NCBI GenBank assembly: GCA_028291365.1
Contig: JAQGIE010000267.1
Location: 1 to 32,707, forward strand
From: Rhodospirillales bacterium
Lineage (GTDB): Bacteria > Pseudomonadota > Alphaproteobacteria > BOG-932 > Roseiterribacteraceae
Direction of reading: 5' to 3'
DNA length: 32,707 nt
Part shown: positions 1-8,824 of the stretch, one piece after another
Numbering within the stretch: the first letter of the stretch is position 1
How the letters are laid out: each line of letters starts with the position of its first letter
Notes under the pieces: model-generated
What the model was told of the DNA's origin: nothing
The model's database searches: none
Seen by the model: only the letters and a program-made list of their open reading frames with translations
Position numbers and translations under genes: made by a program

Positions 1-2526
1 GCCGACCGCGACCTCGTACCCGGCCGGCAGGTCGGCCTTCAGCGCATCCAGTTTCGGTTGCAGCGCCTGGATGACCGAGGCGGGCAGCGCGTCTGGCGCC
101 ACATCGCCCTGTACGGTCAGTGTCGGCTTCCGGTCACGACGCCAGATCAGCGGATATTCGCGCCCATATTCGACCGAGGCGATCTGGCCCAGCGGTACGG
201 TCTGGCCGTTGGTAATCGGCACCTGCAGCATGCGGATCGTCGATAGCGACATGCGTTGCCCGGGCGAGGCTCGCGCCACCACATCGACGAGATAGATCGA
301 GTCGCGAATCTGCGTGACGGTGGTGCCGGTGACCACGGTGTTGACAGCCTGCGCCAGCGCTTCCGAACTCAAGCCGAGCAGCCGCGCCTGATCCTGGTCG
401 ACGCGGATGGTCAGCGTGCGCTCGGGCTCCATCCAATCGTAGTTGATCTTCTGCACCGCGGGGTTTGAGGCGAGCAGGTCGGCGACCTTGAACGCGATCG
501 TGCGCAGCCGATCGGGGTCCGGTCCGCTGACGCGAAACTGCAGCGGCCAACCGACCGGCGGTCCAAGTTCCAGCGGGTAGATTCGAGCCACGACGTTGGG
601 AAACTCGGTCTCGACGGCATGCTCCAGCCGCGCCTGGACATGGCCGCGCTGCGCCAGTCCTTTGGTCACCACGACGAGCTGCGCGAAATGATCGTGCGGC
701 AGCTGGAGGTCCATCGGCAGGTAAAACCGCACCGCGCCCCGACCGGCGTAGCTGCTCCAATGGTCGACCTCGCGATCTTCGGCGAGCAACTGATCGATCC
801 GGGCCGACACGGCCCGGGTCGCCTCGAGCGACACGTTCTCCGGCAGCTTCACGTCGACCAGCAATTCCGGCCGGTCGGAGGGCGGAAAGAACTGCTGCGG
901 GACGAAGCCAAGGCCCACGATCGCGAGCGCGAGCACGGCGAGCGTCACCCCCACGGTGCGTCGGCGCGCGCGCATCGCCGTGTTCAGAACGCGACGGTAG
1001 ATACGCAGGACCCGGCCTGGCTGGCCGTCGTGCGACACCGCCGGGCGCTTCAAACCCCATACGCCCAGGAGGGGTGCGAACAACACCGCGACAACCCAGG
1101 ACGCGAGCAAGGCGATGGCCACGACGGCGAAGATGGAGAAGGTGTATTCGCCGGCCGCGCTGCGCGCGAAGCCGATCGGCACGAAGCCGGCCACCGTGAC
1201 GAGCGTGCCCGTCAGCATGGGAAACGCCGTCGACGTATAGGCGAAGGTGGCGGCGCGCTCTTTGCTGTCGCCGTGCTCCAACCGGGTGATCATCGTCTCG
1301 ACGGTGATCATCGCGTCATCGACGAGCAGCCCGAGCGCGATGATGAGCGCCCCGAGCGAGATGCGCTGCAAATCGATGCCGAGCAACTCCATGGCGACGA
1401 ACACCACCGCCAGGACCAGCGGAATCGAAGCTGCGACGACGCCGCCGGCGCGAAAACCGAGCGCAACGAAGCTGACCGCCAGCACGATCGCGATCGCCTC
1501 CCACAGCGCCTCCATGAACTCGTTGACGGCGCGTTCGACGGTGGCCGGCTGTTCGGCGATCAAGGTCGACTCGATACCCACCGGCAGCTCGGCCTTGATC
1601 TCGGCCATCGCGTGCTCGATGTTCTTCCCCAGTTCGAGCACGTTGCCGCCGTCGCGCATGGCGATGGCCAGGCCAATTCCATCCTTGCCGTTGACCCGGA
1701 AGATCGGCTGCGGCGGGTCCGCCGGCCCGCGCGTCACGCGCGCGATGTCGCTGAGGCGAATGGCGCGGCCGCCGACCATAAAGTTGACCGCCAGCAGATC
1801 CTGCTCGGATTGGAAGGCGCCCGTGATGCGCACCAGAATTTTTTCATCGCTCGTCTGGACCACGCCGGCGGGCGCGACTGCGTTCTGCGCTTGCAGCGCC
1901 GCGAGCAGCGCCGAGCGGTCGAGGCCGAGTCCAGCGAGCTGCGCCGTCGAAAATTCGATATAGACGCGCTCGTCTTGCGCGCCGAGGACCTCGATCTTGG
2001 CCGCGTCCGGCACTTGCAGCAGCCGCGAGCGTGCCTCGTCGACATAGTCCTTCAGCGCCCGGTGCGAGTAGCCGTCGGCGGTGAAGCCGTAGACGATTCC
2101 GAACGTATCACCGAACTCGTCGTTGAAACCCGGACCGACGACGCCCTGCGGCAAGGTCGGGCGGATGTCGCCGACTTTCTTGCGCACCTGATACCAGATG
2201 TCGGGCACAGCGGATGCGGGAACCGAGCCTTTGAGATTGACGAAGATCGTCGACTGTCCCGCCTTCGTATAGCTGCGCAGGTAATCGAGGCCCGGCGTCT
2301 CCTGCAGCTTGCGCTCGATGCGTTCGGTGACTTGCTGCAGCGTTTCGGTAACGGTGGCGCCAGGCCATCCGGTCTGCACCACCATCGTCTTGATGGTGAA
2401 CGCCGGATCCTCGTTGCGGCCCAAGCGGAAGTACGAGAACGTACCGGCGATCAGAATTACCGCCATGCAATAGGCGACGAAGGAGCGGTGATTGAGCGCC
2501 CATTCGGACAGGTTGAAGCCTTTCAT
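1..2526 (-). CDS. RND efflux permease, C-terminus cut by the window edge
   Basis: Inner-membrane proton-driven drug/solute pump of the HAE-1 RND family, which works with a periplasmic adaptor and an outer-membrane channel. The open frame runs from an ATG at 2524-2526 to base 1 without a stop, giving 842 residues; family members are about 1020-1050, so roughly the last 200 are outside the window. The protein begins MKGFNLSEWALNHRSF with the first membrane helix directly after. A large periplasmic loop with the usual porter segments follows, then the TM4 proton-relay motif LGLLVDDAMI with its paired aspartates. The start overlaps the stop of the adaptor gene by 4 bases (ATGA), so the two are translationally coupled and share the promoter at 3661-3689. 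Substrate cannot be told from sequence. Confidence 0.93.
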   Translation of the reverse strand, partial: MKGFNLSEWALNHRSFVAYCMAVILIAGTFSYFRLGRNEDPAFTIKTMVVQTGWPGATVTETLQQVTERIERKLQETPGLDYLRSYTKAGQSTIFVNLKGSVPASAVPDIWYQVRKKVGDIRPTLPQGVVGPGFNDEFGDTFGIVYGFTADGYSHRALKDYVDEARSRLLQVPDAAKIEVLGAQDERVYIEFSTAQLAGLGLDRSALLAALQAQNAVAPAGVVQTSDEKILVRITGAFQSEQDLLAVNFMVGGRAIRLSDIARVTRGPADPPQPIFRVNGKDGIGLAIAMRDGGNVLELGKNIEHAMAEIKAELPVGIESTLIAEQPATVERAVNEFMEALWEAIAIVLAVSFVALGFRAGGVVAASIPLVLAVVFVAMELLGIDLQRISLGALIIALGLLVDDAMITVETMITRLEHGDSKERAATFAYTSTAFPMLTGTLVTVAGFVPIGFARSAAGEYTFSIFAVVAIALLASWVVAVLFAPLLGVWGLKRPAVSHDGQPGRVLRIYRRVLNTAMRARRRTVGVTLAVLALAIVGLGFVPQQFFPPSDRPELLVDVKLPENVSLEATRAVSARIDQLLAEDREVDHWSSYAGRGAVRFYLPMDLQLPHDHFAQLVVVTKGLAQRGHVQARLEHAVETEFPNVVARIYPLELGPPVGWPLQFRVSGPDPDRLRTIAFKVADLLASNPAVQKINYDWMEPERTLTIRVDQDQARLLGLSSEALAQAVNTVVTGTTVTQIRDSIYLVDVVARASPGQRMSLSTIRMLQVPITNGQTVPLGQIASVEYGREYPLIWRRDRKPTLTVQGDVAPDALPASVIQALQPKLDALKADLPAGYEVAVG

Positions 2527-3596
2527 CGGTCGCCCTCCAGCACACGCACCTTCTGCCCCGGGCGCAGCACCTGGACACCGGCGGTGACGACCTTGTCCCC
2601 GGACTGAAGTCCCTCGGACACGACGATGCTGGTCGCGTCGTAGCGAAGCACGCCGACGCTGCGCAGCGACACGGTCTGACTCTGCGGATCGATCACCCAC
2701 ACGGCCGGGCGACCATCGGCCTGCGTGAGCGCGCTCGCCGGAATCTCGATTCCACGTGGCGCAGCGGTGGTGACGCGTCCTGTCACCGTCGCGCCGAGCC
2801 GCATCGCCGGTGGTGGATCGATCAATCCGACTTTGACCGCAAAGGTGCGCGTCGCCGGATCTGCCTGCGGTGCCAGCTCGCGCACGCGCCCCTTCGCCGC
2901 GATGCGCGGGTCGTCGGTCAACGCAATGTCGACGACCACGTCGGGCGAGACGGTGCGGATCAGTTGGGCCGGCACGGAGAACACCGCATCGAGTCCGCCG
3001 TCGCGCGCGACCTCGACCACCATGCGTCCGGGCGGCACCACCTCGCCGGGTTCTGCGCCGACAGCGGTCGCGGTGCCCGCCGCGTCGGCAACGAGCTGGG
3101 TAAAGCTCAGCTCTTCCTCGGCGGTGTGAAGCTGCGCGCGGGCGGCTGCGACCTGCGCCTCCGTCGTCTGCAGAGTCTGCTGCGCCTGGTCGAAATGGGT
3201 GCGCGACGTGTAGCCCTCGTTGAGCAGCGCCTGCTGACGGCCGAAGTTGTTCCGCGCCTGCAGGGCCTGGCCTTGTGCCGCCGTCAGATTCGCCTGCGCC
3301 GTCCGAAGCGCGTTCTGCTGCAGTTGCGGGTCAAGACGCGCGATCACCTGACCGGCAGCGACCCTGTCGCCGATCTGCACGCGGCGCTCGATCACCCGTC
3401 CGTCGACACGAAAGGCGAGGCTGGTCTGCACCTGCGCGCGGATCTGTCCGGTGAGGGAGATCGTTTCCCCGGCTGCGGAATTGGCCAACGTGACGGCTCG
3501 AACGGGGCGCGGCTTGGGGTCGGGCGGCGGGGCGTCGTCGCAGGCGACGAGCGGCGACGCCAATAGGAGCAGGACCGCGAAACGATAGATCAACAT
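2523..3596 (-). CDS. RND efflux periplasmic adaptor lipoprotein (membrane fusion protein)
   Basis: Periplasmic adaptor (HlyD/AcrA family, 357 residues) that links the permease encoded immediately downstream to an outer-membrane channel. The N-terminus is a lipoprotein signal, with a hydrophobic stretch ending in the lipobox LVAC at about residues 16-19. A barrel-sandwich/lipoyl-like half follows (GRVIERRVQIGDRVAAGQ), then an alpha-helical hairpin rich in Gln and Ala (about 105-165), the second lipoyl half (GTATAVGAEPGEVV), and a beta-barrel and membrane-proximal region. ATG start with GGAG about 8 bases upstream. First gene of the adaptor-permease pair, divergent from the TetR gene. No outer-membrane factor is present on this side; it may lie beyond base 1, or the pump may borrow the one at 8817-10286. 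Confidence 0.93.
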   Translation of the reverse strand: MLIYRFAVLLLLASPLVACDDAPPPDPKPRPVRAVTLANSAAGETISLTGQIRAQVQTSLAFRVDGRVIERRVQIGDRVAAGQVIARLDPQLQQNALRTAQANLTAAQGQALQARNNFGRQQALLNEGYTSRTHFDQAQQTLQTTEAQVAAARAQLHTAEEELSFTQLVADAAGTATAVGAEPGEVVPPGRMVVEVARDGGLDAVFSVPAQLIRTVSPDVVVDIALTDDPRIAAKGRVRELAPQADPATRTFAVKVGLIDPPPAMRLGATVTGRVTTAAPRGIEIPASALTQADGRPAVWVIDPQSQTVSLRSVGVLRYDATSIVVSEGLQSGDKVVTAGVQVLRPGQKVRVLEGDR

Positions 3597-3644
3597 CAGA
3601 GAAACTCCGCGGAAAACCTGGAGAACGGGATCTCACAGGCACGC

Positions 3645-3673
3645 TTGCTTTGCACTCGTGGATATACTAGATT
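3645..3673 (+). promoter_or_regulatory. Possible promoter of the TetR-type regulator gene
   Basis: TTGCTT (3645-3650) and TAGATT (3668-3673) are spaced 17 bases apart on the plus strand. The match is moderate. It would place the start site inside the operator-like palindrome and leave a leader of about 27 bases before the ATG at 3707, consistent with autorepression. Confidence 0.35.
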
Positions 3674-3689
3674 GCACTCATCAGTGCAA
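3661..3689 (-). promoter_or_regulatory. Sigma70-like promoter of the adaptor-permease operon
   Basis: Read on the minus strand, TTGCAC (3684-3689) and TATATC (3661-3666) are separated by exactly 17 bases, close to the TTGACA/TATAAT consensus. The -35 box lies inside the right arm of the inverted repeat at 3672-3689, so a bound repressor would block polymerase. Transcription would start near 3655, about 60 bases before the adaptor ATG. Confidence 0.6.
3672..3689. promoter_or_regulatory. Operator-like inverted repeat, probable TetR-family binding site
   Basis: Perfect inverted repeat TTGCACT-CATC-AGTGCAA with 7-base arms and a 4-base spacer, in the 110-base gap between divergent regulator and efflux genes. 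An extra copy of the half-site, TTGCACTC, lies at 3650-3657, exactly 22 bases (about two helical turns) from the same motif at 3672-3679. Size, symmetry and position fit a TetR-dimer operator controlling both directions. Confidence 0.7.
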
Positions 3690-3706
3690 CACTTGGCGAG
3701 TTCGCG

Positions 3707-4375
3707 ATGACGCAGACCAGACCCAAAGAAACCGCATCCCCTGATCGTCGGGGTGGTTCGCGCGACGCCATCGTGCGAGCGGCCGAGCGGCTTTTTCTCG
3801 AGCGCGGGTTCGGCGCGGTCAGCATGGACGATCTCGCATCCGAAGCCGGCGTTGCGCGGCGAACGCTCTACAACCAGTTCACCAGCAAAGAAGAGATCTT
3901 GCGCGAGATGCTGCGCGGCCTGTCGGAACAGCTGCGCGATGCGTTGCCGCCTGGCATCGAGACGCAAGGCGAAGTCGAAGAGGTGCTACGCCGCATCGGC
4001 AAGGGCGTGCTGACCTTTCAAGCCCCCGCCAGCTTTGTCGGGCTGGTGCGGATGACGGCCGCCGACGCGCAGCAATTTCCGTGGATCGCCGCCGGCTTCG
4101 ATGCGGTGCTGGATCCTCAGCTCAAACGTTTCGCGCGCTATCTTGCACATCTGACAACGTTGGGCGTCCTCGCCTGCCCGGATCCTTTGCTCGCCGCACA
4201 TCAGTTTCTGGGACTCCTCAACGAGCCCGTTCTCTGGCCGCGCGTGCTGCGCCGAGAGCAACCGCCCGTCACCGCGGATGCCGTCGTCGACGAAGCGGTC
4301 CAGATGTTCTTATGCCGCTATCGCGTCTCCGATCAGCGCAAGGTCACACGCGGCGGCAAGCGCTCTTCGAAATGA
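3707..4375 (+). CDS. TetR/AcrR-family transcriptional regulator
   Basis: 222-residue repressor-type protein. The helix-turn-helix lies at about residues 20-66: RDAIVRAAERLFLERGF, then VSMDDLASEAGVARRTLYNQF, the classical TetR recognition segment ending in the aromatic TLYNQF. The rest is the helical ligand-binding and dimer domain, including a C-terminal region typical of AcrR-type regulators of efflux pumps. ATG at 3707; the upstream GGCGAG is a weak ribosome site. Divergent from the adaptor-permease pair and convergent with the second efflux operon, which ends at 4536. It most likely represses the first pump and itself through the repeat at 3672-3689. Inducer unknown. Confidence 0.93.
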   Translation: MTQTRPKETASPDRRGGSRDAIVRAAERLFLERGFGAVSMDDLASEAGVARRTLYNQFTSKEEILREMLRGLSEQLRDALPPGIETQGEVEEVLRRIGKGVLTFQAPASFVGLVRMTAADAQQFPWIAAGFDAVLDPQLKRFARYLAHLTTLGVLACPDPLLAAHQFLGLLNEPVLWPRVLRREQPPVTADAVVDEAVQMFLCRYRVSDQRKVTRGGKRSSK

Positions 4376-4381
4376 CACAGC

Positions 4382-4393
4382 GCGAGCGCTCGC
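4382..4393. repeat. 12-bp perfect palindrome between convergent genes
   Basis: GCGAGCGCTCGC lies just after the regulator stop, in the 160-base gap before the permease stop at 4536. There is no loop and no T-tract, so it is not a convincing terminator. Nothing else recognisable is present in this gap. Confidence 0.3.
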
Positions 4394-4535
4394 AAGGCCG
4401 TGGCGCCGACTCCGCGGCGGCACCATGCCGTGTCTCCGCGCAATAACGGGCGCTAGATCGTGGGATGTCGAGCACCGCTCGCGCGCACGCAGAGGAGCGT
4501 CCCCAGTGCAGGAGCACCGCAATGCATGTCGGCGT

Positions 4536-7500
4536 TCATTCCGCCAGCACAGCGGCGGGATCCACGGGCGTTTGCTTCCGGCGCATCAGCCAGAGATTCA
4601 CGCGGTCGAGATACAGGTACACGACGGGCGTCGTGTACAGGGTGAGCAGTTGGCTCAGAAGCAAGCCGCCGACCATGGTGTAACCGAGAGGCTGCCGCAG
4701 CTCGGACCCCGTACCATTGCCGAGCAGCAGGGGCAGCGCGCCAAGAAGCGCGGCCATCGTCGTCATCAGGATGGGACGGAAGCGCAGCAGGCAGGCCTGG
4801 CGGATCGACGCTTCCGGACTCAGATGCTGGTTCCGCTCGGCCTGGATCGCGAAATCGACCATCATGATTCCGTTCTTCTTGACGATGCCGATCAGCAGGA
4901 TGATTCCGATCATCGCGATGACCGACAGGTCGAAATGGAACAGGTCCAGCACCAGCAATGCGCCGACACCTGCCGACGGCAGCGTCGACAAGATCGTCAG
5001 CGGGTGGATGTAGCTTTCGTACAGCACGCCAAGAATGATGTAGACGGCAACCAGCGCTGCGGCGATCAGCATCGGTTCGCTGGCAAGCGATGCCTGGAAT
5101 GCCTGGGCACTGCCCTGAAACGTGCCGGCCAGCGTCGCCGGTGCATGAAGCTGCGCTTCCGCCGCCTCGATGGCCTGCGTCGCCTGGCCGAGCGAAACAC
5201 CCGGTGCCAAATTGAACGAGAGCGTCGCTGCCGGGAATTGGCCCTGATGGTTGATCGACAGGTAGGCGCTCGGAATCGTCGTCCATTTGACGAAGGTCGC
5301 AAGCGGGACCTGCTGACCGGTCGTTGGTGAATTCACGTAGATCTGATTGAGCGCGGTCGGCGAGTTCTGCAGCCCCGGCAGGACTTCCATGACCACATGG
5401 TAGCTGTTGAGCTGCGTGAAATATTGCGTCACCTGCCGCTGGCCGAAGGCATCATTGAGGATGCTGTCGATCAGCATCGGCTGAATGCCGAAGCGAGCCG
5501 CCTGGTCGCGGTCGATCGTGAGGGTGACGGTGGCGCCGCCGGTTTGCTGGTCGCTCGCGACGTCGCGAAGTTCGGGCAGCGTCTTCAGCGTCCCGAGAAG
5601 CTTCGAAGCCCACTGATTGAGCTCGTCGAGATTGGGATCCTGCAGCGTGAACTGATACTGGGTTCGCGCGATGCGGCCTCCGACATTCAGGTCCTGGGCC
5701 ACCTGCATGAACAGCCTGGTCCCCTGAATCCGGGCGAGCTGGGGCTGCAGACGCCGAATGACCTGATCGGCGGAAACGTCGCGCTCCGCCTGCGGCTTCA
5801 GTGTGATGAAGAAGCGCGCATTGTTCTGCGTCTGGCCGCCACCGGCGCCCAGACTCATGCCGACCGTCGCGACCGCGGGATCCTTCCGCACGACATCGGA
5901 GATCGCAATCACGTCCTTCGACATCTGGGTGAAGGAAACATCCTGCGCCGACTCCGACGTGCCGACGATGATGCCGGTATCCTGCTGCGGAAAGAAGCCT
6001 TTCGGAATGGCGACGAACAGGCAGACGGTCGCCAGAACGGTCGCAATGAACACGCCGAACGTGACGCGGTGATGGCGGAGCGCGACGTCCAGGGACACGC
6101 GATATCCGGCGAGAAGACGATCGAACGCGTGCTCGGTGACGAGATAGAACCGGCCATGCTGACGACCCTGCTCGCTGCGCATGAACCGCGCCGACATCAT
6201 CGGCGTCAGCGTCAGGGACACCACGGCCGAGACCACAATCGTCGCGGTCACGGTGACGGCGAATTCGCGAAACAGCCTGCCGACGATGCCGCCCATGAAG
6301 AGGAGCGGAATGAAAACCGCGATCAGGGAGAGGCTGATCGAGAGAATGGTGAAGCCGATTTCACCGGCGCCCTTGAATGCGGCTTCGAGCGGTGGAAGCC
6401 CTTCCTCGATATACCGGTGAATATTCTCCAGCATCACGATGGCGTCATCGACCACGAAGCCGACCGCAATGGTGAGTGCCATCAGCGAAAGATTGTCGAA
6501 ACTGTAGCCCAGCGGATACATCAGCGCGAACGTGCCGACCAGGGCGAGGGGGACCGTGATGCTGGGAATGACGGTCGCCCACACGCTACGCAGAAACAGG
6601 AAGATCACCAGGACGACCAGTGCGATGGTCAGGACCAGGGTGAACTGGACGTCGGCAACCGAGGCGCGGATCGTCTGTGTGCGGTCGCTCAGAATCTCCA
6701 CTTTGACCGAAGGCGGAATGGCGGCCTGCAAGCGCGGAAGCGCCGCGATGACGCTGTCGACGGTCTGAACGACATTGGCGCTCGGGAGCTTGAACACCGT
6801 CAGCAGGACCGCGCGCTTGCCGTTGGCCCAGGCGGCGAGCTTGACGTTCTCGGGCCCGTCGATCGCGCGCCCGATATCGCGCACGCGCACCGGGGCACCG
6901 TTCTTGTAAGCGATGATCACATCGTTCCAGGGACCCGCTGCAAGTTCCTGATCATTGTCGTAGATCGTGAAGGTCTGGGTCGCACCGTCGATCGAACCTT
7001 TGGCACTGTTGCTCGTGGCTACGGCAAGGACGTTGCGGACGTCTTCGAGCGAGAGGCCGAGCGCCGCAAGTTTTGCCGGATCGAGCTGGACTCGCACGGC
7101 GGGTTTTTGCTGGCCGCCGAAGCCGACCTGGCCGACTCCGGAAATCTGACTGATCTGCTGCGAAAGATTGTTTTCGGCGTAGTCGTCGACCACGGTCAGC
7201 GGCAGCGCATCGGAGGTGATCGCCAGAACCAGAATCGGCGCGTCGGCTGGATTGACCTTGCGATAGGTCGGCGGCGAAGGAAGGGTGGTCGGGAGCTGGC
7301 CGCTCGCGGCATTGATCGCGGTCTGCACGTCCTGCGCCGCGCCGTCGATGTTGCGCGAGAGATCGAACTGCAGCGTGATGGAGCTGTTGCCGAGCGTGCT
7401 GCTCGACGTCATTTGCGTGACACCCGGGATCTGCGCGAACTGCCGCTCCAGCGGCTGCGTAACCGCCGACGCCATCGTTTCGGGACTCGCGCCGGGCAGC

Positions 7501-7649
7501 TGCGCCGAAACCTGGATCGTCGGGAAGTCGATCTGCGGCAGCGAAGCGACGGGAAGCAGCGGATAGGCGGCAAGGCCGACGAGCAGGATCGCCGCCATGA
7601 GCAGCGACGTCGCGATGGGACGCCGGATGAAGGGGCTCGATAGGCTCAC
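4536..7649 (-). CDS. RND multidrug efflux permease, MdtB/MdtC-like
   Basis: Full-length HAE-1 RND pump of 1037 residues, the normal size. It opens with MSLSSPFIRRPIATSLLM and continues with the MdtB/C-type signature PLLPVASLPQIDFPTIQVSA. The TM4 proton-relay motif GFVVDDAIVMLENIH (paired Asp) is intact, and two repeated halves each carry about six helices and a periplasmic porter loop. The start is a GTG at 7647-7649, read as GTGA over the adaptor stop, so the genes are translationally coupled. It is the last gene of the operon outer-membrane factor, adaptor, permease. A single MdtB/C-type permease suggests a homotrimer rather than the MdtB2C heterotrimer of enterobacteria (inference). Likely substrates are amphipathic compounds; export of a locally made metabolite is possible but not shown. 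Confidence 0.95.
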   Translation of the reverse strand: MSLSSPFIRRPIATSLLMAAILLVGLAAYPLLPVASLPQIDFPTIQVSAQLPGASPETMASAVTQPLERQFAQIPGVTQMTSSSTLGNSSITLQFDLSRNIDGAAQDVQTAINAASGQLPTTLPSPPTYRKVNPADAPILVLAITSDALPLTVVDDYAENNLSQQISQISGVGQVGFGGQQKPAVRVQLDPAKLAALGLSLEDVRNVLAVATSNSAKGSIDGATQTFTIYDNDQELAAGPWNDVIIAYKNGAPVRVRDIGRAIDGPENVKLAAWANGKRAVLLTVFKLPSANVVQTVDSVIAALPRLQAAIPPSVKVEILSDRTQTIRASVADVQFTLVLTIALVVLVIFLFLRSVWATVIPSITVPLALVGTFALMYPLGYSFDNLSLMALTIAVGFVVDDAIVMLENIHRYIEEGLPPLEAAFKGAGEIGFTILSISLSLIAVFIPLLFMGGIVGRLFREFAVTVTATIVVSAVVSLTLTPMMSARFMRSEQGRQHGRFYLVTEHAFDRLLAGYRVSLDVALRHHRVTFGVFIATVLATVCLFVAIPKGFFPQQDTGIIVGTSESAQDVSFTQMSKDVIAISDVVRKDPAVATVGMSLGAGGGQTQNNARFFITLKPQAERDVSADQVIRRLQPQLARIQGTRLFMQVAQDLNVGGRIARTQYQFTLQDPNLDELNQWASKLLGTLKTLPELRDVASDQQTGGATVTLTIDRDQAARFGIQPMLIDSILNDAFGQRQVTQYFTQLNSYHVVMEVLPGLQNSPTALNQIYVNSPTTGQQVPLATFVKWTTIPSAYLSINHQGQFPAATLSFNLAPGVSLGQATQAIEAAEAQLHAPATLAGTFQGSAQAFQASLASEPMLIAAALVAVYIILGVLYESYIHPLTILSTLPSAGVGALLVLDLFHFDLSVIAMIGIILLIGIVKKNGIMMVDFAIQAERNQHLSPEASIRQACLLRFRPILMTTMAALLGALPLLLGNGTGSELRQPLGYTMVGGLLLSQLLTLYTTPVVYLYLDRVNLWLMRRKQTPVDPAAVLAE

Positions 7650-8824
7650 CTGGATTTCTCCGTCGCATCCACCTGCTTGTGGTCCGAAGTGGCGGGGGCG
7701 GTTGCCTGGATATGAGCGCCCGGCTGGAGCCGGTATTGACCGGCGCTTACCACCGTTTCTCCCGGCTGCAGACCGCTGCTGACGACGGCAGCGCCATCAT
7801 TGAACTGCTGCAGCGAAATGGGACGGATTTCGACGGTCGTGTCCGGCTTGACGACATAGACATACAGGCCGTCGGGACCGCGCTGCACCGAAGCCGCCGG
7901 AACCGTCACGACATTCTTCTCGGTCCGCACCAGCACCTTCACATTGACGAAATCCCCCGGCCACAGAGTCTCCTTGGCGTTCGGAAAGGTCGCCTTCAGA
8001 CGTGCCGTTCCGGTGGCCTGGTTGATCTGATTGTCCAGTACCGCAATGGTTCCGCGGTCGAGCTCGGTATTGCCGTCGCGCGAAAGACCGATCGCCGTGA
8101 GCGGCCCGTTCGCCATTCCGCTCCTGATGGCGGCAAGCTCTTCTTCCGGGAGCGTGACGACGACCGAGATCGGCCGCAGTTGCGTCACGACGACGAGGCC
8201 CGTATTTGCCGAGGCGACCAGATTGTTGCCGGCATCGACCTGGCGAATTCCGGTCCGTCCGTCGATCGGCGAGCGGATCGTCGTGTAGTCGAGATTTGTC
8301 TTCGCGCTGTCGATCACCGCCTGATCGAACTTTGTCTGGGCTTCAAGCTGCGCCACCAGGGCGCGCTGCGTGTCGAAGCTCTGCTTGCTGGTGTAGTTTT
8401 GCGGCGCAAGCGTTGCGAAGCGCTGCAGGTCGAGCCTGGCGTTCGCAAGCTGCGCCTGGTCTTTTCCTTCGGTTGCGACGGCCTGATCGAAGACCGCCTG
8501 GTACGGGCGGGAATCGATCTGCGCCAGCACGTCGCCGGTCTTCACCTCCTGGCCTTCAACGAAGTTGATGCGCTGCAGCTGTCCGTCCACTCTGGTCGTG
8601 ACGGTGATCGTATTGAACGCCTGCACCGCGCCGAGCCCGTCGAGATAGACCGGCGCGTCGGTGAGCGCGGCGACCGATGTCTCGACCGGAATAGCCGGTT
8701 GCGCGTTGCTCGCCGGCGCCGGCCCGGGCCGGTGCCATAGCCAGGCGCCGAGAAGGACAGCGAACAGCGCCGACCCGGAGAGCCAGAGCTTCTTGCGGTT
8801 TCCCAGGAATGAAAATCTAGGCAC
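7646..8824 (-). CDS. RND efflux periplasmic adaptor, MdtA-like
   Basis: 392-residue membrane-fusion protein. The N-terminal membrane anchor is at about residues 12-29 (LWLSGSALFAVLLGAWLW), followed by the MdtA-type motif DAPVYLDGLGAVQAFNTIT and a lipoyl half (VEGQEVKTGDVLAQIDSRPY). A helical hairpin comes next at about 110-170, then the second lipoyl half with RSPIDGRTGIRQVDAG. The start is GTG at 8822-8824, supported by AGGAGA about 6 bases upstream. It overlaps the stop of the outer-membrane factor gene by 8 bases and the start of the permease gene by 4. It has no lipobox, unlike the adaptor at 2523-3596, so the two pumps anchor their adaptors differently. Confidence 0.94.
   Translation of the reverse strand: MPRFSFLGNRKKLWLSGSALFAVLLGAWLWHRPGPAPASNAQPAIPVETSVAALTDAPVYLDGLGAVQAFNTITVTTRVDGQLQRINFVEGQEVKTGDVLAQIDSRPYQAVFDQAVATEGKDQAQLANARLDLQRFATLAPQNYTSKQSFDTQRALVAQLEAQTKFDQAVIDSAKTNLDYTTIRSPIDGRTGIRQVDAGNNLVASANTGLVVVTQLRPISVVVTLPEEELAAIRSGMANGPLTAIGLSRDGNTELDRGTIAVLDNQINQATGTARLKATFPNAKETLWPGDFVNVKVLVRTEKNVVTVPAASVQRGPDGLYVYVVKPDTTVEIRPISLQQFNDGAAVVSSGLQPGETVVSAGQYRLQPGAHIQATAPATSDHKQVDATEKSR

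Noticed and set aside
619-2607. Long plus-strand open frame of 662 codons
   Set aside because: It lies antisense to the RND permease, is extremely rich in Arg, Asp, His and Gln with no family motif, and reflects GC-rich codon structure of the real minus-strand gene.
4376-4535. Rho-independent terminator between the TetR and permease genes
   Set aside because: Only a loop-less 12-base palindrome is present, without a T-tract on either strand.
5397-7643. Plus-strand open frame of 748 codons
   Set aside because: Antisense mirror of the well-conserved MdtB/C-like permease; low-complexity charged composition and no recognisable domain.
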